NCBI RefSeq assembly: GCF_001640805.2
Contig: NC_066838.1
Location: 14,097,632-14,161,631, forward strand
Reading direction: 5' to 3'
Length of the DNA: 64,000 bases
From: Lates calcarifer
Taxonomy: Eukaryota > Chordata > Actinopteri > Centropomidae
Shown here piece after piece: positions 12,191 through 23,540 of this stretch. The notes below the pieces were generated by a model. It was not told the DNA's origin. It saw nothing but the letters and a program-made list of their open reading frames with translations, and made no database searches. The position numbers were made by a program, and so were the translations under genes. The first letter of the stretch is position 1; the number at the start of each line of letters is the position of its first letter.

Positions 12191-15100
12191 ATCAGCAACC
12201 TCTCTACACTCTCACATTTCAGACAGAGCACACATTCTGACTTGTCATTATATCTCCGTTCTATACTTAAGTGTCCCAGTGAGCCATGACCCTGTGACGT
12301 GAGCTTGCATACACAGTACCAGGGCCATGAAAATGAAGCAGCCAAATGGAATTCAGCCATTATTTATCTTATTATTTACTCCTGTGCTTTTCCTACTGTG
12401 ACATGTGAAGGTATCTTCCTCGAGGAAGGCGCCATAGGTCACATACTCAAACATTTTGACCAGGCTAATACAGTAATCTTTATCCCTCTGTTCTCTCCTA
12501 TCCAATTTCTTTCTCTCTCACAGATTATTTGGACTTCATTACACCAAACTGCAAGAGGGTAATTTTGAAAATTCATGGTTGTAAACTTCACTGGAGGTTC
12601 ATTTTCATGTATGAATATTCATGATTAGAATACATCAAAACATGCAAGTAGGCCGAACTTTACTTTTCCCTCGTTACCAGTCAGTGGGTGATGGCTTTCG
12701 CTTCTTTCCTCCCCTGTGTTATATTTTGAGAACAGGGAATGATATGCACAGGCTAATTAATCTTGTTGAGTTACACTAATTAGAAAAGTAGTGGCAGACA
12801 TCTGAATATGGGACAGTTTGAAACATGATATGACAGAACAGCCCCCATCAGAGACATTTTGTGAGGCAGGTGGCTGGCAGACATTTCCTCTGTAACTTCC
12901 ATACAATACAAGATTTTGGTAACAGTAACAATAATACCCTGGCACCCTATGGAAGCTGTATACACCAACTTTGTGTACATATTGGAAGACATTTTGTCCA
13001 TCTTAGACTTGGGACAAATGGCTGCCATTTGCTGAGATGCTATTCTTTAATTTTGCACCACTGAAGTTCTCATATTGGTGCATGATGCCTTTTGGTTATA
13101 ACTTAGACCAGGATTCAGTTACATACATAATTTATTTCTGAATAATAGCCCCCAGTATTAGAGAATATTACAATATTTGGTAATAATTAATAAGTAATGC
13201 ATTCATACTTTCTCTGCTCATTGTTTGACAAGAACTTAAAATTTATGGCAATTTTTTTCATGTAATATCAAATAATTATTGAGCAAGAGTGATAAGTCAA
13301 ATTGATGTTTCATAGAGCCATGGTTGGGTTAACATTAAAATGCATGTAAGTAAGTAGTGAGTGCACCAACGGTCACGTTCACAGTTTGCAGATTTCCTAT
13401 TTAGCTGCTTTTCACATTTCTGTTTTTCATGTAGAGGAAAAGCAGCCGCTGTGTTCTCATTAATTGTTGTGTCTTGATTGCTGTTTGCAGCGAGCACTGT
13501 GTGTAAGTGAATGTTTGAGGACATGTTCACTTAGGTGTCCAGGAAAATGGGAGTAACCCGGACAGATGAATTGAAATTTTAATGATGAGCTGCACCACCA
13601 CGCTGACGGCCATGGAACACCTCAGACAGCTTAAATATCACCGCTAATTAACACAGAGAGGTGGGCTGTCACAGGCATGATGGATGTTTGAGGTGGGGGG
13701 GTGGGAGGGTGGGCAGATCGCTGCTTTCAACCAACCAGCGATTCCTTTATTAATCAAAGCCTGAGATGAAAAGGCTCTCCCACACCTCGGGGAGAGGGAG
13801 ATAGCAGGAGCTATTGTTGGGAGGGTTTCAATCATTTGCCGTGAGCCTGTGATGTATTTGATCAGGGGCCATCCAAACATTTGTAGGAGACAGAACATTT
13901 CTGCTGCTGAGCGCTTGTTTTTGTAAACCTCTGAACCACCCCTATGTTGACAGAGCCACAGTATGCGCAGTCAGCTGAGATTTACTGGTCGTTGGGGAAA
14001 TTTCTGTTTGGAGGACCTATTTTTTTTATCCCTCTGACAGGAGAGGTGAGCACACAGAGAGTTAGCTATCAGTCTTAAAGAGTGCTCTCCTCCCTGATAG
14101 AGTGAGCCAGACAGAGCACAAGGCAGCACTCCTACACTTTACCTCTGGACTGACTCCATGATCAGTCTGTCTCACGGAGATGATTTCGAACCTAGATGAT
14201 TTCAGCACTTTGTGTATGAAGATGGAGTGTTATCTCCCCCTCTCTGATCTCCTCCCCATCTACCTCACTTAAGGAGGTCCATTGTTAAGTGCCAGGGGCC
14301 TGTGGGTGCTGTAAATCAGGCTGCAGAGGGAGGGGATGTCTCCCATGGGGGAAAACGCACACTCCCAGCAGCCTCCAGGCTGATCTCATCCTGCCTATCT
14401 TAATGCTTTAATTAAAGAACTGGTCAATAGCAAAGAGGAAGGTGCTAAAGGGTATGATCTGCACCTCCTAACGTACGACTGATGTGGCAATACCCTCGCA
14501 GGCAGAATGACGGGGCAGTGTACTTGAGGAAATTCCATCCTCCTGCCTGAAGAATGTGGATATCAGCTATTACCACACAGACGGTTATGTCTCTTTGATC
14601 ACCCACTTTGACAATAACACTTCTTAACAGCAACATTTTAAACAAATCATCTTTATACAAGACTGTCTTACTGACTCCACCGCAGATATTTTAGCAAGTT
14701 TTAAAATCAAACTGGATCTGCAAACTCGTAAAATGTGACTGTTTTCACCTAGACTACTTTTCTCTGCAAGTTCCAAGTAGTGGAAAGCAACATTACATCT
14801 GGGTCATAAATGTTCAGCCAAATCCAGGACACGATATAGTGATTGCTTCATAGGTGATGTGTATTGATCATCTGCTGTCTGGGTTTCAACAACTACTAAA
14901 AAACTACAGAATACTTGGTTGTGAAAGTACCATCTGTTTCTTACTATCTCAAGGAAGGTTGTAAACAGGCAGTGCCTTAGCATACACCTCCCTCTTGTGG
15001 CGCTGATGAGGCCCTCTACAACCCCACTCAATTGACATAACTGTGTTGCTGTGTGCTGTTGTGCTAGCTGATAAGTTGATGGTGATAAAAAGAGAATTCA

Positions 15101-15974
15101 TCACTGGTCATGGGCAGTCAATTGCTTTAATTCACTTATTAACCAAAAGCTGGTTACAGCTTCCCAAATGGGAGAATTTGCTGTCTCCTATGATTGTGAA
15201 TTGAATAAGTTTTGTTGAACAGTGGTCAAAAAAAAGGACATTTTAAGAATCTGGGCTCTGGTACAATGAGATTTCTTAATATTTTGTATTAATCAATTTA
15301 TCTGAAGAAATATATTCAGAAATATATTCAGAATCAGTGGTTAAAATGGGTTTTATTTGTAGACTTGTTTGTGTGAGAAATGCCTTCTCTGAATACACAC
15401 TAATACAGTGTGTTGATTCATTGGTCTTTTGACCAAAACTTTGTATGCAAGTAAACTGCAGGTGGAGATAGAGGCTGATATCAATCTTTTAGGTTATTTT
15501 TTATACACACCTGCCTCCCAAGGCTCATGTATATCTGTAGTATTTTATTTATTTTTAACAACTGATTTTTTAACATTCATAGAAGGTATGGAGTATCTGC
15601 ATTTATCTCATTCGCATTAATCAGTTGTAGTATTTCACCTAGGTGTGCATAATCCAATAACAGTCATATAGTCATGGATGCCACCTGCTGATATGATTGG
15701 TGCATTACATATTTCTGAAATGTTCTCAAGTTTTTCTAGTTTTACAGATTCTGTAAGTAATGTGCTGGCTGAAGGCAGGTAATATTGTTGACAATATACA
15801 CAATTTCATGTTGATTGAGGCTCAGTGGTGGGAAACAGAATAACTGAATGAGTAACAATAATTCATGGATATTTCATGTTCCCAGAATATTCTGCAATTA
15901 CCACTGAAGTCAAGCTTTCTCGAAAATCAGTGAAAGGTGAAAATCTGACGTAGAATATGTGGACAACAAACACT
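12191..15974. other. Intergenic, no gene seen; possible conserved regulatory blocks
   Basis: No splice-consistent coding exon was found on either strand. Blocks low in simple repeats and carrying TAATTA/TTAATTAA cores (for example 13590-13660 and 14395-14440) look like developmental enhancers, but this needs cross-species alignment. The region ends where the znf740 transcript terminates on the - strand. Confidence 0.5.
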
Positions 15975-17901
15975 TGTTTAAAAAGTGTAACAGCTTTATT
16001 GAGACTTGGGGCGCTAAAACTCCATTAACTACAGTATGATTGACTGAGTCTTTACTTCACACCCCTGAAATGACAAAAACAATTTGGGGCTAACATTAAA
16101 AAAATCTCTTAACCAAAACAAACAAAAAAAATATACAAGTTCCTCCAACAAATACATGCAAAAGAAAAATAAAAAAATATGCTGACTAATCATGGCTGCT
16201 ATACTAAAAGGGCAAGAGTGTCAGCTCTTACTTTACTCCTAAAAGCAAGTTGAACAGTAACTGGTTGTGGCCTTTTCACTTGTCATAAGAAATCATCAGA
16301 CTAAGAAGTATAACTTTGTAAATACTTTGATTTGCTTCTGGAGTGTAGGTCCCATACATACTATTATCTACCCCTAATACATTTTAAATATATATTAACT
16401 TCATAAACAGTAGACAGGTCATTGATGGGCTCCAAACTCCTTTCACACAATCTAAAAGCCCGACAGCAACAGAACTACCAGTCTACTATAAGACATGTTT
16501 TAGTCTAAACAAATAACAAATGTTAAAACTCCCGTCTTCCTTTACAATTGAACTACTATCTTCAGTCCAGTGTTTACAAACTGATTTGATCCTTTAGAGG
16601 CCTGAACATACAGTAATATAATGCAGAACATCATCATCATAGAAAACAATTATCATCTTCACTGAAGATGCTCAAGGTTAAACTGGAGATTAAATGACAT
16701 GGCACTATATTGGGGTCACATTCAGTCAGGTCAGGACAGAGGTCAGCTCTCAAAATCTGTGTATGAGCCAAATTATTCTCTATGAAATGATCTGGACCAT
16801 TTTCATGAACACTGAATTAAATTTGTCAGCATCAGGAAAATTTTCCCTGTACCGTCAGTGAAAATTATTTTAAGTCTAGGACTAGTTTTGATCCAGCTGT
16901 GTGCAAACAGCCATGCAACCATCAGTTTTGATGAGATTTCTAGGAACAGAGAGACAGTAAATGCATTGAATTTATATTGAGGGTGTTTTTACAGAAGCAC
17001 TTTAGGAAACACCTCATTTTTGCAACAGACAAGTGGTTCCTACATCCGACTAACATTATTTAAAAAAACAAAAAACAAAAAGAAAGCTCACTAAATTTGT
17101 TCAAGAGCATCAAAAAAAATTGGGCTACTCCTACAAAATACCTGTCAGCCATCTACTGTATTTCAACAGTGTAACCTATTAAAAGTCAACACCCCTTTAA
17201 AACAAGGTACAGCAGTGAATGTGTGTGCCAGCAGTCACTACATGACTTGTCTAACACCGAGATTAGTTGAAAATGTAACATTTCAGGAGCATCTAGTTAA
17301 CCTTTAGTGTTTCTGAACCTGTCTTTAGTGTTGTAGACTGTAGGTGTCTTCTTCTAGGCAGCACAGACCACAAGTCTGCTGACGTGTACATGGTTAGTAA
17401 CCTAAGGAAAGCAAAATGAGCAGGATTTGAACACTAAAAAGTTACACAGTTCTTTGTTTGTGTCCTTTAGTGAATTGTCCATATGTAGTAACAGGCAACT
17501 CTGGGACTGACTGCAGGTCAGCAGGATACCCAAGAGGCTCTGCACGATACATTTGACAGTCCATGCAGTCACAAACACTTGCAACCTTGGCAGCGATTTC
17601 AAAAAAACACCTTCAACCTTTTTGATAAAATGAGATGTTTCCATTAAGTTATTGCCATAATACCATGATCTGTCGTCCAAGATTGTGAATTAGTCCTCCA
17701 TCTTCTGCGTGCATCATGAACGTGACAGTAGATAGAAAAGTACAAAAATCCACTATCGAGCTCTGTGAATGAGCTGGTGAGAGCAAACTAAAGTTTGGTT
17801 GTGTTTAAGCTAGGCTGTTTTCAGGTTACAGTACTGTTGAGCTCCAATGTTCAACACTGCTGTTGTCTGTAGGGTCTTTGTGGGGGGGGGGGGGGGGGGT
17901 G
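15975..17901 (-). other. znf740: znf740 3' UTR with poly(A) signal
   Basis: Reading on the - strand from the TGA at 17904-17902, no coding sequence follows for 1.9 kb. AATAAA is present at 16000-15995 and is followed by T/GT-rich DNA (TGTTTGTTGTCC), a good cleavage context. The UTR opens with a C18 tract (G on the + strand, 17882-17899) that starts three bases after the stop. Confidence 0.65.
17882..17899 (-). repeat. Poly(C)18 tract at the start of the znf740 3' UTR
   Basis: Eighteen consecutive G on the + strand are C in the mRNA, beginning three bases after the znf740 stop codon. C-rich 3' UTR tracts are known binding sites of poly(rC)-binding proteins; use here is inferred. Confidence 0.9.
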
Positions 17902-19728
17902 TCAGACAGTTAGACGGTTGTTGGAAGGCTGTAAGGGGCTCCAGGAAGCTGGATGGGCAGATGCATCCTGTGAGTACTGGTTTTCCTCCTTGCTCATCCC
18001 AACCGTACACAGCCGCCGGTGCCTCAGCAGCCTGTCTGTCCGTGAGAAGTTCTGATGACAGACGGAGGAAGATGTGTGTTTGAGTCAGAGTGGCAGAACC
18101 ACAGCTGGATTTGTTTATTGCTGTAAGATCCTGACTAAACTGCAGAAACCCAAAAGAACATGCAAAGCCAACCAGACATTGTAAAGATTAAGCGTGATTT
18201 CAGCCCCAAATTGGTCACCCCCAACTATTTTCAAATTGGAACAAATTTCTGCCAGACTGGTTTTTGTCTGATGTGCAGTTTGAAGGGAGTCACAGCACCA
18301 GATTAGTCAACTGAACAATTAAGGATCTGGCTCTCAGATGAGCGGTTGCATTTCTGGTGTGTCAGAAAATTTGGTAAGCTGTCTTGCAATTTGAGCAGTT
18401 CTCCAGTCCAATTTCGCTCATGACTGCTGCTAAAAGATCTGTTATAAACTGCTGTGAGCTTGTTTCAATGTTACTGAGGAAGTATTTTCAATGTTCTGGT
18501 TAAAACTTTAGCTTTGAGGCTGCTGTGATAAGAAATTCAGACCCGTCTGTATATGCCAGCCACGTGAAGCTCTATATTTTAGTTTTTTCTCCTCACATTT
18601 CATTCATTATAACCTTTTTTTTTATCAACATTGTTGAGGGTACGGTCATCTTATTAGAATAAACTTTCCTGGAATTTTCAGTTGACATAGAAAACATATC
18701 AAGTTTAATGAAAGAATGGATGACTGACCTGATGGCAGCGATCACACTGGTACGGCTTCTCTCCGCTGTGGACCCTCTTGTGTCTGTCCAGGTGGTAACG
18801 CTGGATGAACCGCATATCACACGCATCACAAGCAAATGGCTTTTCCCCTGTGAATAACCACATGTGGACCCTTTATCAGTATTTACCAAGACTTAGAGGA
18901 CACGTCACTGGATGCATTTATTGCTTGCTCATAGATACTTAGTGTTATTAAAGTGATTTGTAATTAAAATGTTTTGTTCACAGTCCCCACAAATGTAAGG
19001 AGGGGTATGAATAAATATATAAAGTTAATACACATGCACAACATTCCACTTCATTTCTCAGTAAATAAATAGCATATGCACAATTTAGTACTGAAAATCA
19101 TTTAAGGTGGTGTGTGTGTGCTTTTTTTGTAGTTTAATCCAGGCATGTGGAGCTTCAGAGGGGTGGAGGCTTACTATTCCCACATCTTCAAACTGGAGAA
19201 AGGCCTGAGGTGAAGGCATGATGTGCAAGTTCTCACCTGTATGTGTAAGTATGTGTCGCTTGAGGTGGTAGCTACTCCGGAAAGCTCCATAGCAGTGGTC
19301 ACAGATGAAGTTCTTCTGGACTTTCAAGGAACTGTCATCATCCATATCGACTGGTGGAAGTATATGCTACCAACATTAAAACAATTAGTCAAATCTGAAC
19401 TGAATATCAAGAGCAGATCTTTGCACCTATATTTACAAGTGTAGCTTTGAAACTTACCTCCACTTTCTCTTTAACTTTGTGAGATGATTTTTTGTGCTTT
19501 TTCTTGGGTTGCATATTCTGGTTTGTCTGCATGTCCTTTCCATCCATCAGTCTTGATGAGTGATAATCACCGTCTTTTCGGATTAGCTTTTGGAAGAAGT
19601 AAATTATAGGTATTAGTAGGTAAGATGCACTGCACCAAACAGTTTGCCACTGTGGAAGCTATTGAGCAGTACATGCTAAAATGTGATAGCTGACAACAAA
19701 CACATATTGACACATACTGGGTGAAAAC

Positions 19729-19759
<31 letters not shown>

Positions 19760-20394
19760 TAATAATATTGTCGTAATTAAAAATATGTCTTAGTAGAATT
19801 TACAGGTGTTAACAATTAATGTACATAAACAAACTGTCCTTTTATATTCTTACATCTACGTCACACTTTGTTGTAAACCATTTATTTAAGTTGATACACT
19901 GCTTAAAAATGCTAACTAGGGGGATAAATAATCACATATAGTCACATCATATAAAATGCAAAAATGCATTCATGTTTCCTATTGAGTCACAGAATTAGAG
20001 CTGCTTGTAGTTTTAAGGTTTGTTAGGTTTATTTCAAATGCATAACCTCTGTCTATTGACATCTTTAATTTAGTTCCTGAAAGCAAAGTTTAGAAGTTTT
20101 TGTCTCCAAGCAAAAGAAACAAAGAAGCTCCTGTGGTGGGCATGGAGCTGTGTGGGGCATCTCCCTCACCAGGGGTGGACAGCTCCCGCCTGAAGGATGG
20201 CCCATGTGGCTGTGGTGTGGTTGTCCATGGTGAACCTGGTGCCCGTGGTGGTTGTGGCTGTGCTGCGACTGGCTGTCAGGACTGGCCCTGTGCCCCTGAC
20301 CCAAGGATGACATCATCTTCTTCTGGCCTGGGATGCTGTTGGCTTGCATCAGGGCCATGCTGGACAGCACCGCCTCGCAGCCCAGCAACCCAGC
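17902..20394 (-). CDS. znf740: Zinc finger protein 740 (C2H2), 5 coding exons, start exon not located
   Basis: Exons in transcript order are 20394-20170, 19586-19458, 19366-19237, 18847-18729 and 18051-17902 (TGA). They join in phase to 251 codons (250 residues). Zinc finger 1 uses C140, C143, H156 and H160 ([19 protein letters not shown]). Finger 2 uses C168, C171, H184 and H188. Finger 3 is C2HC-like: C196, C199, H212, C216. TGE(K)P linkers join them. The finger sequence and the upstream 'GQKKMMSSL' match vertebrate ZNF740, a nuclear DNA-binding protein. A Lys-rich stretch (residues 102-118, [15 protein letters not shown]) may be a nuclear signal. Residues 45-66 are histidine-rich (11 His of 22), which I do not recall in the human protein. 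By analogy with human a tiny first exon (Met-Ala-Gln) should precede 20394. It was not seen, and translation could instead begin at the internal Met13 (AGCATGG). Confidence 0.9.
19729..19757 (+). repeat. (CA)14 microsatellite in a znf740 intron
   Basis: Uninterrupted CA run between znf740 exons 20394-20170 and 19586-19458; it reads TG in the pre-mRNA. Confidence 0.95.
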
Positions 20395-22649
20395 CTGGCA
20401 ACACAAACAACGTGTCAGAGCAGACAGAGAGAGGGGGGCCGTAGGACTCCTCACAGAGACAGGGACTCACGGAGGAGGGGGAGGAGCGGGGTTGAGAAAT
20501 GGGACTAACAGAGAAATGAACTGGCATCAGGACACACTAAAACCATGGTGGTGATTCTGGAGATGAAGACATCCACTGACCCATTTCATATGGTCTCGAA
20601 CAGAGCTGTTGGAATGGTGTGTCATCGCCGTGGTTTGAATGCGTGTGTGTTTGGGGGAACAGAGGGGGCTTCACTCAGGATGAGGGGTGACAGAAGAGAC
20701 CACACCCACCCAAATCATCAGGGGCCAAAGCCTGAAAGTAGAGGCATGACAATGTAAGGCTAATATTTTTACATGCTGGAATCAGGAGCTGGAAAAACCA
20801 GACCAGTGTATAGATTTAACAAATCATCCAATCTCGATATACAGTAAATTTAGGCCCAGCATTAAGATCTGTCATTTATCAGGCAATAAAGCCCCAATGG
20901 TTTGGTGCACACCACAAGTCACTGTGGTTGGCAGGAAAAACAACAGCCAGGTAGAAGGAAAAAAAAGGAAATCTGATGGAAAAAAGGAAAAAAAAAATCT
21001 TCAAAAACAAAAATACATCTGTGCAGTATGATACATCAATCAAACAAAATCAAACAAATGCTTCATATATGAAGTGATAATGAAAAGACAACTATCTAAA
21101 GTTGGCGTTGTAAGCACACAGCACAAAAGTTGCATTCTTAAGTTTCACTATTTAAGGCATCTTAAAATGAAATACAGGCAACATTATATATTATAAACTG
21201 GTTGAAAGCTATAGTTTATCTTAGTATAGCTGATTTGAGTTGAATTGAGTGACTTTTTTCTGTTGTCTTCTAGTCTAGTGAAGTGACAATGTGGTGGTAT
21301 TACCTCCAGTTTCCGCTTTTATGTTCTATTCATAGTATTTTATAGACAGCTCAGCATCCAGTGCGCAGGAATGGACTAAAATACCTTTGAAAATATCAGA
21401 CCTCTTGCGTAGTCAACTACCTACTGAACTAGTTCATAGAATCTGGGGTAGAAATTTTAATGCCCACTGCAACTAGTTCAATAAAGTAAAAGATCAGGAA
21501 AACTTCAGCTGTATAATGTATTTTTAAAATGTGACTATTAGAGAATGTGTTTAGAGTCCATCAAAACTTGTGTACAGACTAAATTCACCCTCTGTGTGTT
21601 TACATGCACGAGTATCCTGGCTACGATCAGGTTTTTGGAGTATCCCGCTGATGGTTTGCAAATATACATTACCCAGGTTTCTCATTATTCTCATTATTCT
21701 CATTAGTATCGTCATCTAAAGTTATATAGTAGTCAGTGCTACATTGAGTAAATATGGTAAATGATGTAATTATGATCAGCTAGCTGAGAGGGAAGGCCTG
21801 ATCTGACAGTGCAGATCATGAAATGCCTTGTCACTCTTGAACTCGTGCTGTTTTAAGGACAAATGATGGTCACTCCAAACATTGATTTGTTAGTTTAGTT
21901 TTGCCTGTTTGCTTTATTTTGTATGGAGTTGATAAACAAACATTTTATTTTTAAAAGCACTTTACTGTTAGACCTTAAACCTTTTGCACTGTCCTGTAAA
22001 CCTCTACAGACCATTCATGAACAATTTTAAGAGCACAGAAAAAACATGGTCATTCATCAGTTCAGAGTGACGTTTGCTATCGATCGATCCAAGTATCTCA
22101 AAGAGGAAAATGATTTGGGCTGTGAGTCGTTCTCATTTGAAAGCGTGTGGCTTTATGCTTTCGCAAAAACAAACAAAACAAAACGTTTCTTAAACAACAT
22201 ACACGCTAATAAAACGATGCCTTCAGCACTAGTGAATTGGCTATCGCCTAAAAATGACCGATATCTCGTTGGAAAAGTGACCATCCCTGAACAAGTGACG
22301 CTTTATTGATCTAACGGGACTGTACCAGGAGCACACTGGATGATTATTTGAATATTTATAGTACAAATTTAAAAGTGGGTTGTGGAGTGAAGAGTCTCTG
22401 CTGAACGAAACAGAAAAGGCTAACCAGCTAGCCGGCCAGTAGTTGGGTTTCGGAACAACTCTTGTATGACTGAACCCCCACCCCCCGCCCCAGACAACAC
22501 AACAACAGCCAGGCAGGGCGTGCGGGCTCCGCGCCGACCACAAAACAACTCCTCCCTCAGCAACTGCTGTCGTTAGAAACAGACGAGTGGCAGATTATAA
22601 AACACCTAAAGAGCCGCGAGATAAGTGTGTGGGAAACCAGACCGCTTAC
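20395..22649 (-). other. znf740: znf740 5' intron(s); no confirmed coding exon
   Basis: This lies between the first recognisable coding exon (acceptor TTTGTGTTGCCAG at 20409-20395) and the putative 5' exon donor at 22649. It includes a possible alternative short exon (ATG at 20527, donor GTGAGT) which would leave a 76-nt intron; this is unproven. A G-rich stretch on the - strand (about 22473-22495) has four G-runs and could form a quadruplex. Two A-rich tracts lie near 20950-21010. Confidence 0.5.
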
Positions 22650-22880
22650 CTTTCGATTTTTTGAGTTTTGTAGATTATTGTTTCTTGTCGCACTTCCAAT
22701 TTTTTTCTCAGTTTACAAACACTGACAGGAAACGCCACCGGAAGCGCTTCGTGGGGAGAGGCGCGATTGGTCGGACGCCCGGTCACGTGACTGAAGCGGG
22801 TGACCCACTTTTTCGGCCATGATTGTGAGGGAGCTGTGTAGGCTGCGTGGATGGGGGAGAAGGCAGTGGCGTAGCACACA
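22650..22880 (-). promoter_or_regulatory. znf740: znf740 promoter and non-coding first exon
   Basis: This is a CpG-rich island in otherwise AT-rich DNA. It contains an ETS core CCGGAAG (22738-22744), a CCAAT box (inverted, 22766-22770) and a palindromic E-box TCACGTGA (22783-22790, USF/MAX type). A good donor on the - strand (AAAG|GTAAGCGG, exon end 22650) marks the end of a 5' exon reading toward znf740. An open frame through the island (22879-22646) has no homology and is probably incidental. Confidence 0.6.
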
Positions 22881-23433
22881 AATACTGGCTCCTGTACATG
22901 TGCAGCCTCAGTGAGAGAGGGCCCTCAGGAGCACTGATGTTGTTAGATACAAGAAATAGTCCGTGAAACTATTTATTCAGCCAACAGTATTAGCTTACTT
23001 ATAATGCTATTAATGTAAAATGTATCAATCTAAAGTACAGATTGATGTCTGCATTAATATGTCAAATTTCTACCTCGTAAGACGACAGAAAATTCCCTGT
23101 TAACACACCAGTTTTGAATGTAGAAATCTGACATTACTGCTGATGCCAAACTAGATGTATTGATCCAATTGGCAAGTTACATTTTCCTCAGTGTGACACC
23201 CCTGTGTAGAGGTACACAGATAATGATGAATTGATTTGTTGAGCAACAGAATGCAGCTATTTTAATAACTGAGTAAATTTACGTCATTTCCCCCATCAAA
23301 AGGCCAAACATCTGATGTTTCCAGCCTTTCAAATATGAGAATTTGTCATTTTCTTCGTCTGACATTTCAGTTCTTTGAAGCCACAGTCATTTGACATTTA
23401 TCAAAAATTATGACACTCTCTTTTTAAAATGTA
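22881..23433. other. Short intergenic spacer between csad 3' end and znf740 promoter
   Basis: No gene or clear repeat was seen. The spacer is AT-rich and only about 550 bp, so csad transcripts end close to the znf740 promoter on the same strand. Confidence 0.5.
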
Positions 23434-23443
23434 TTTATTTATT
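23434..23443 (-). terminator. csad: csad poly(A) signals (two overlapping AATAAA)
   Basis: On the - strand AATAAA occurs at 23443-23438 and 23439-23434, about 100 nt after the csad stop. These are the nearest canonical signals. Confidence 0.55.
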
Positions 23444-23540
23444 CATTCATTATTAATCTTTTGGTTTCTGGTTTTCAAAACTCACAGCCTATTATCTGTG
23501 GATGGACAAGGCCTTCACATTTTATAAGGTGTGATTTCGG

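Noticed and set aside
19350..19352. Alternative acceptor (CCACCAG) for znf740 exon 3
   Set aside because: It gives a frame with an early stop when joined to the preceding exon. The acceptor at 19368-19367 (TTGGTAG) keeps the frame and was chosen.
20395..20527. Possible znf740 start exon at 20527 with a 76-nt intron to 20394
   Set aside because: Donor GTGAGT and phase fit, but the peptide does not resemble the known ZNF740 N-terminus, so it was not added to the gene model.
22646..22879. 77-codon open frame across the znf740 promoter island
   Set aside because: It spans the ETS, CCAAT and E-box motifs and shows no ZNF740 homology, so 5' UTR/promoter is the better reading.
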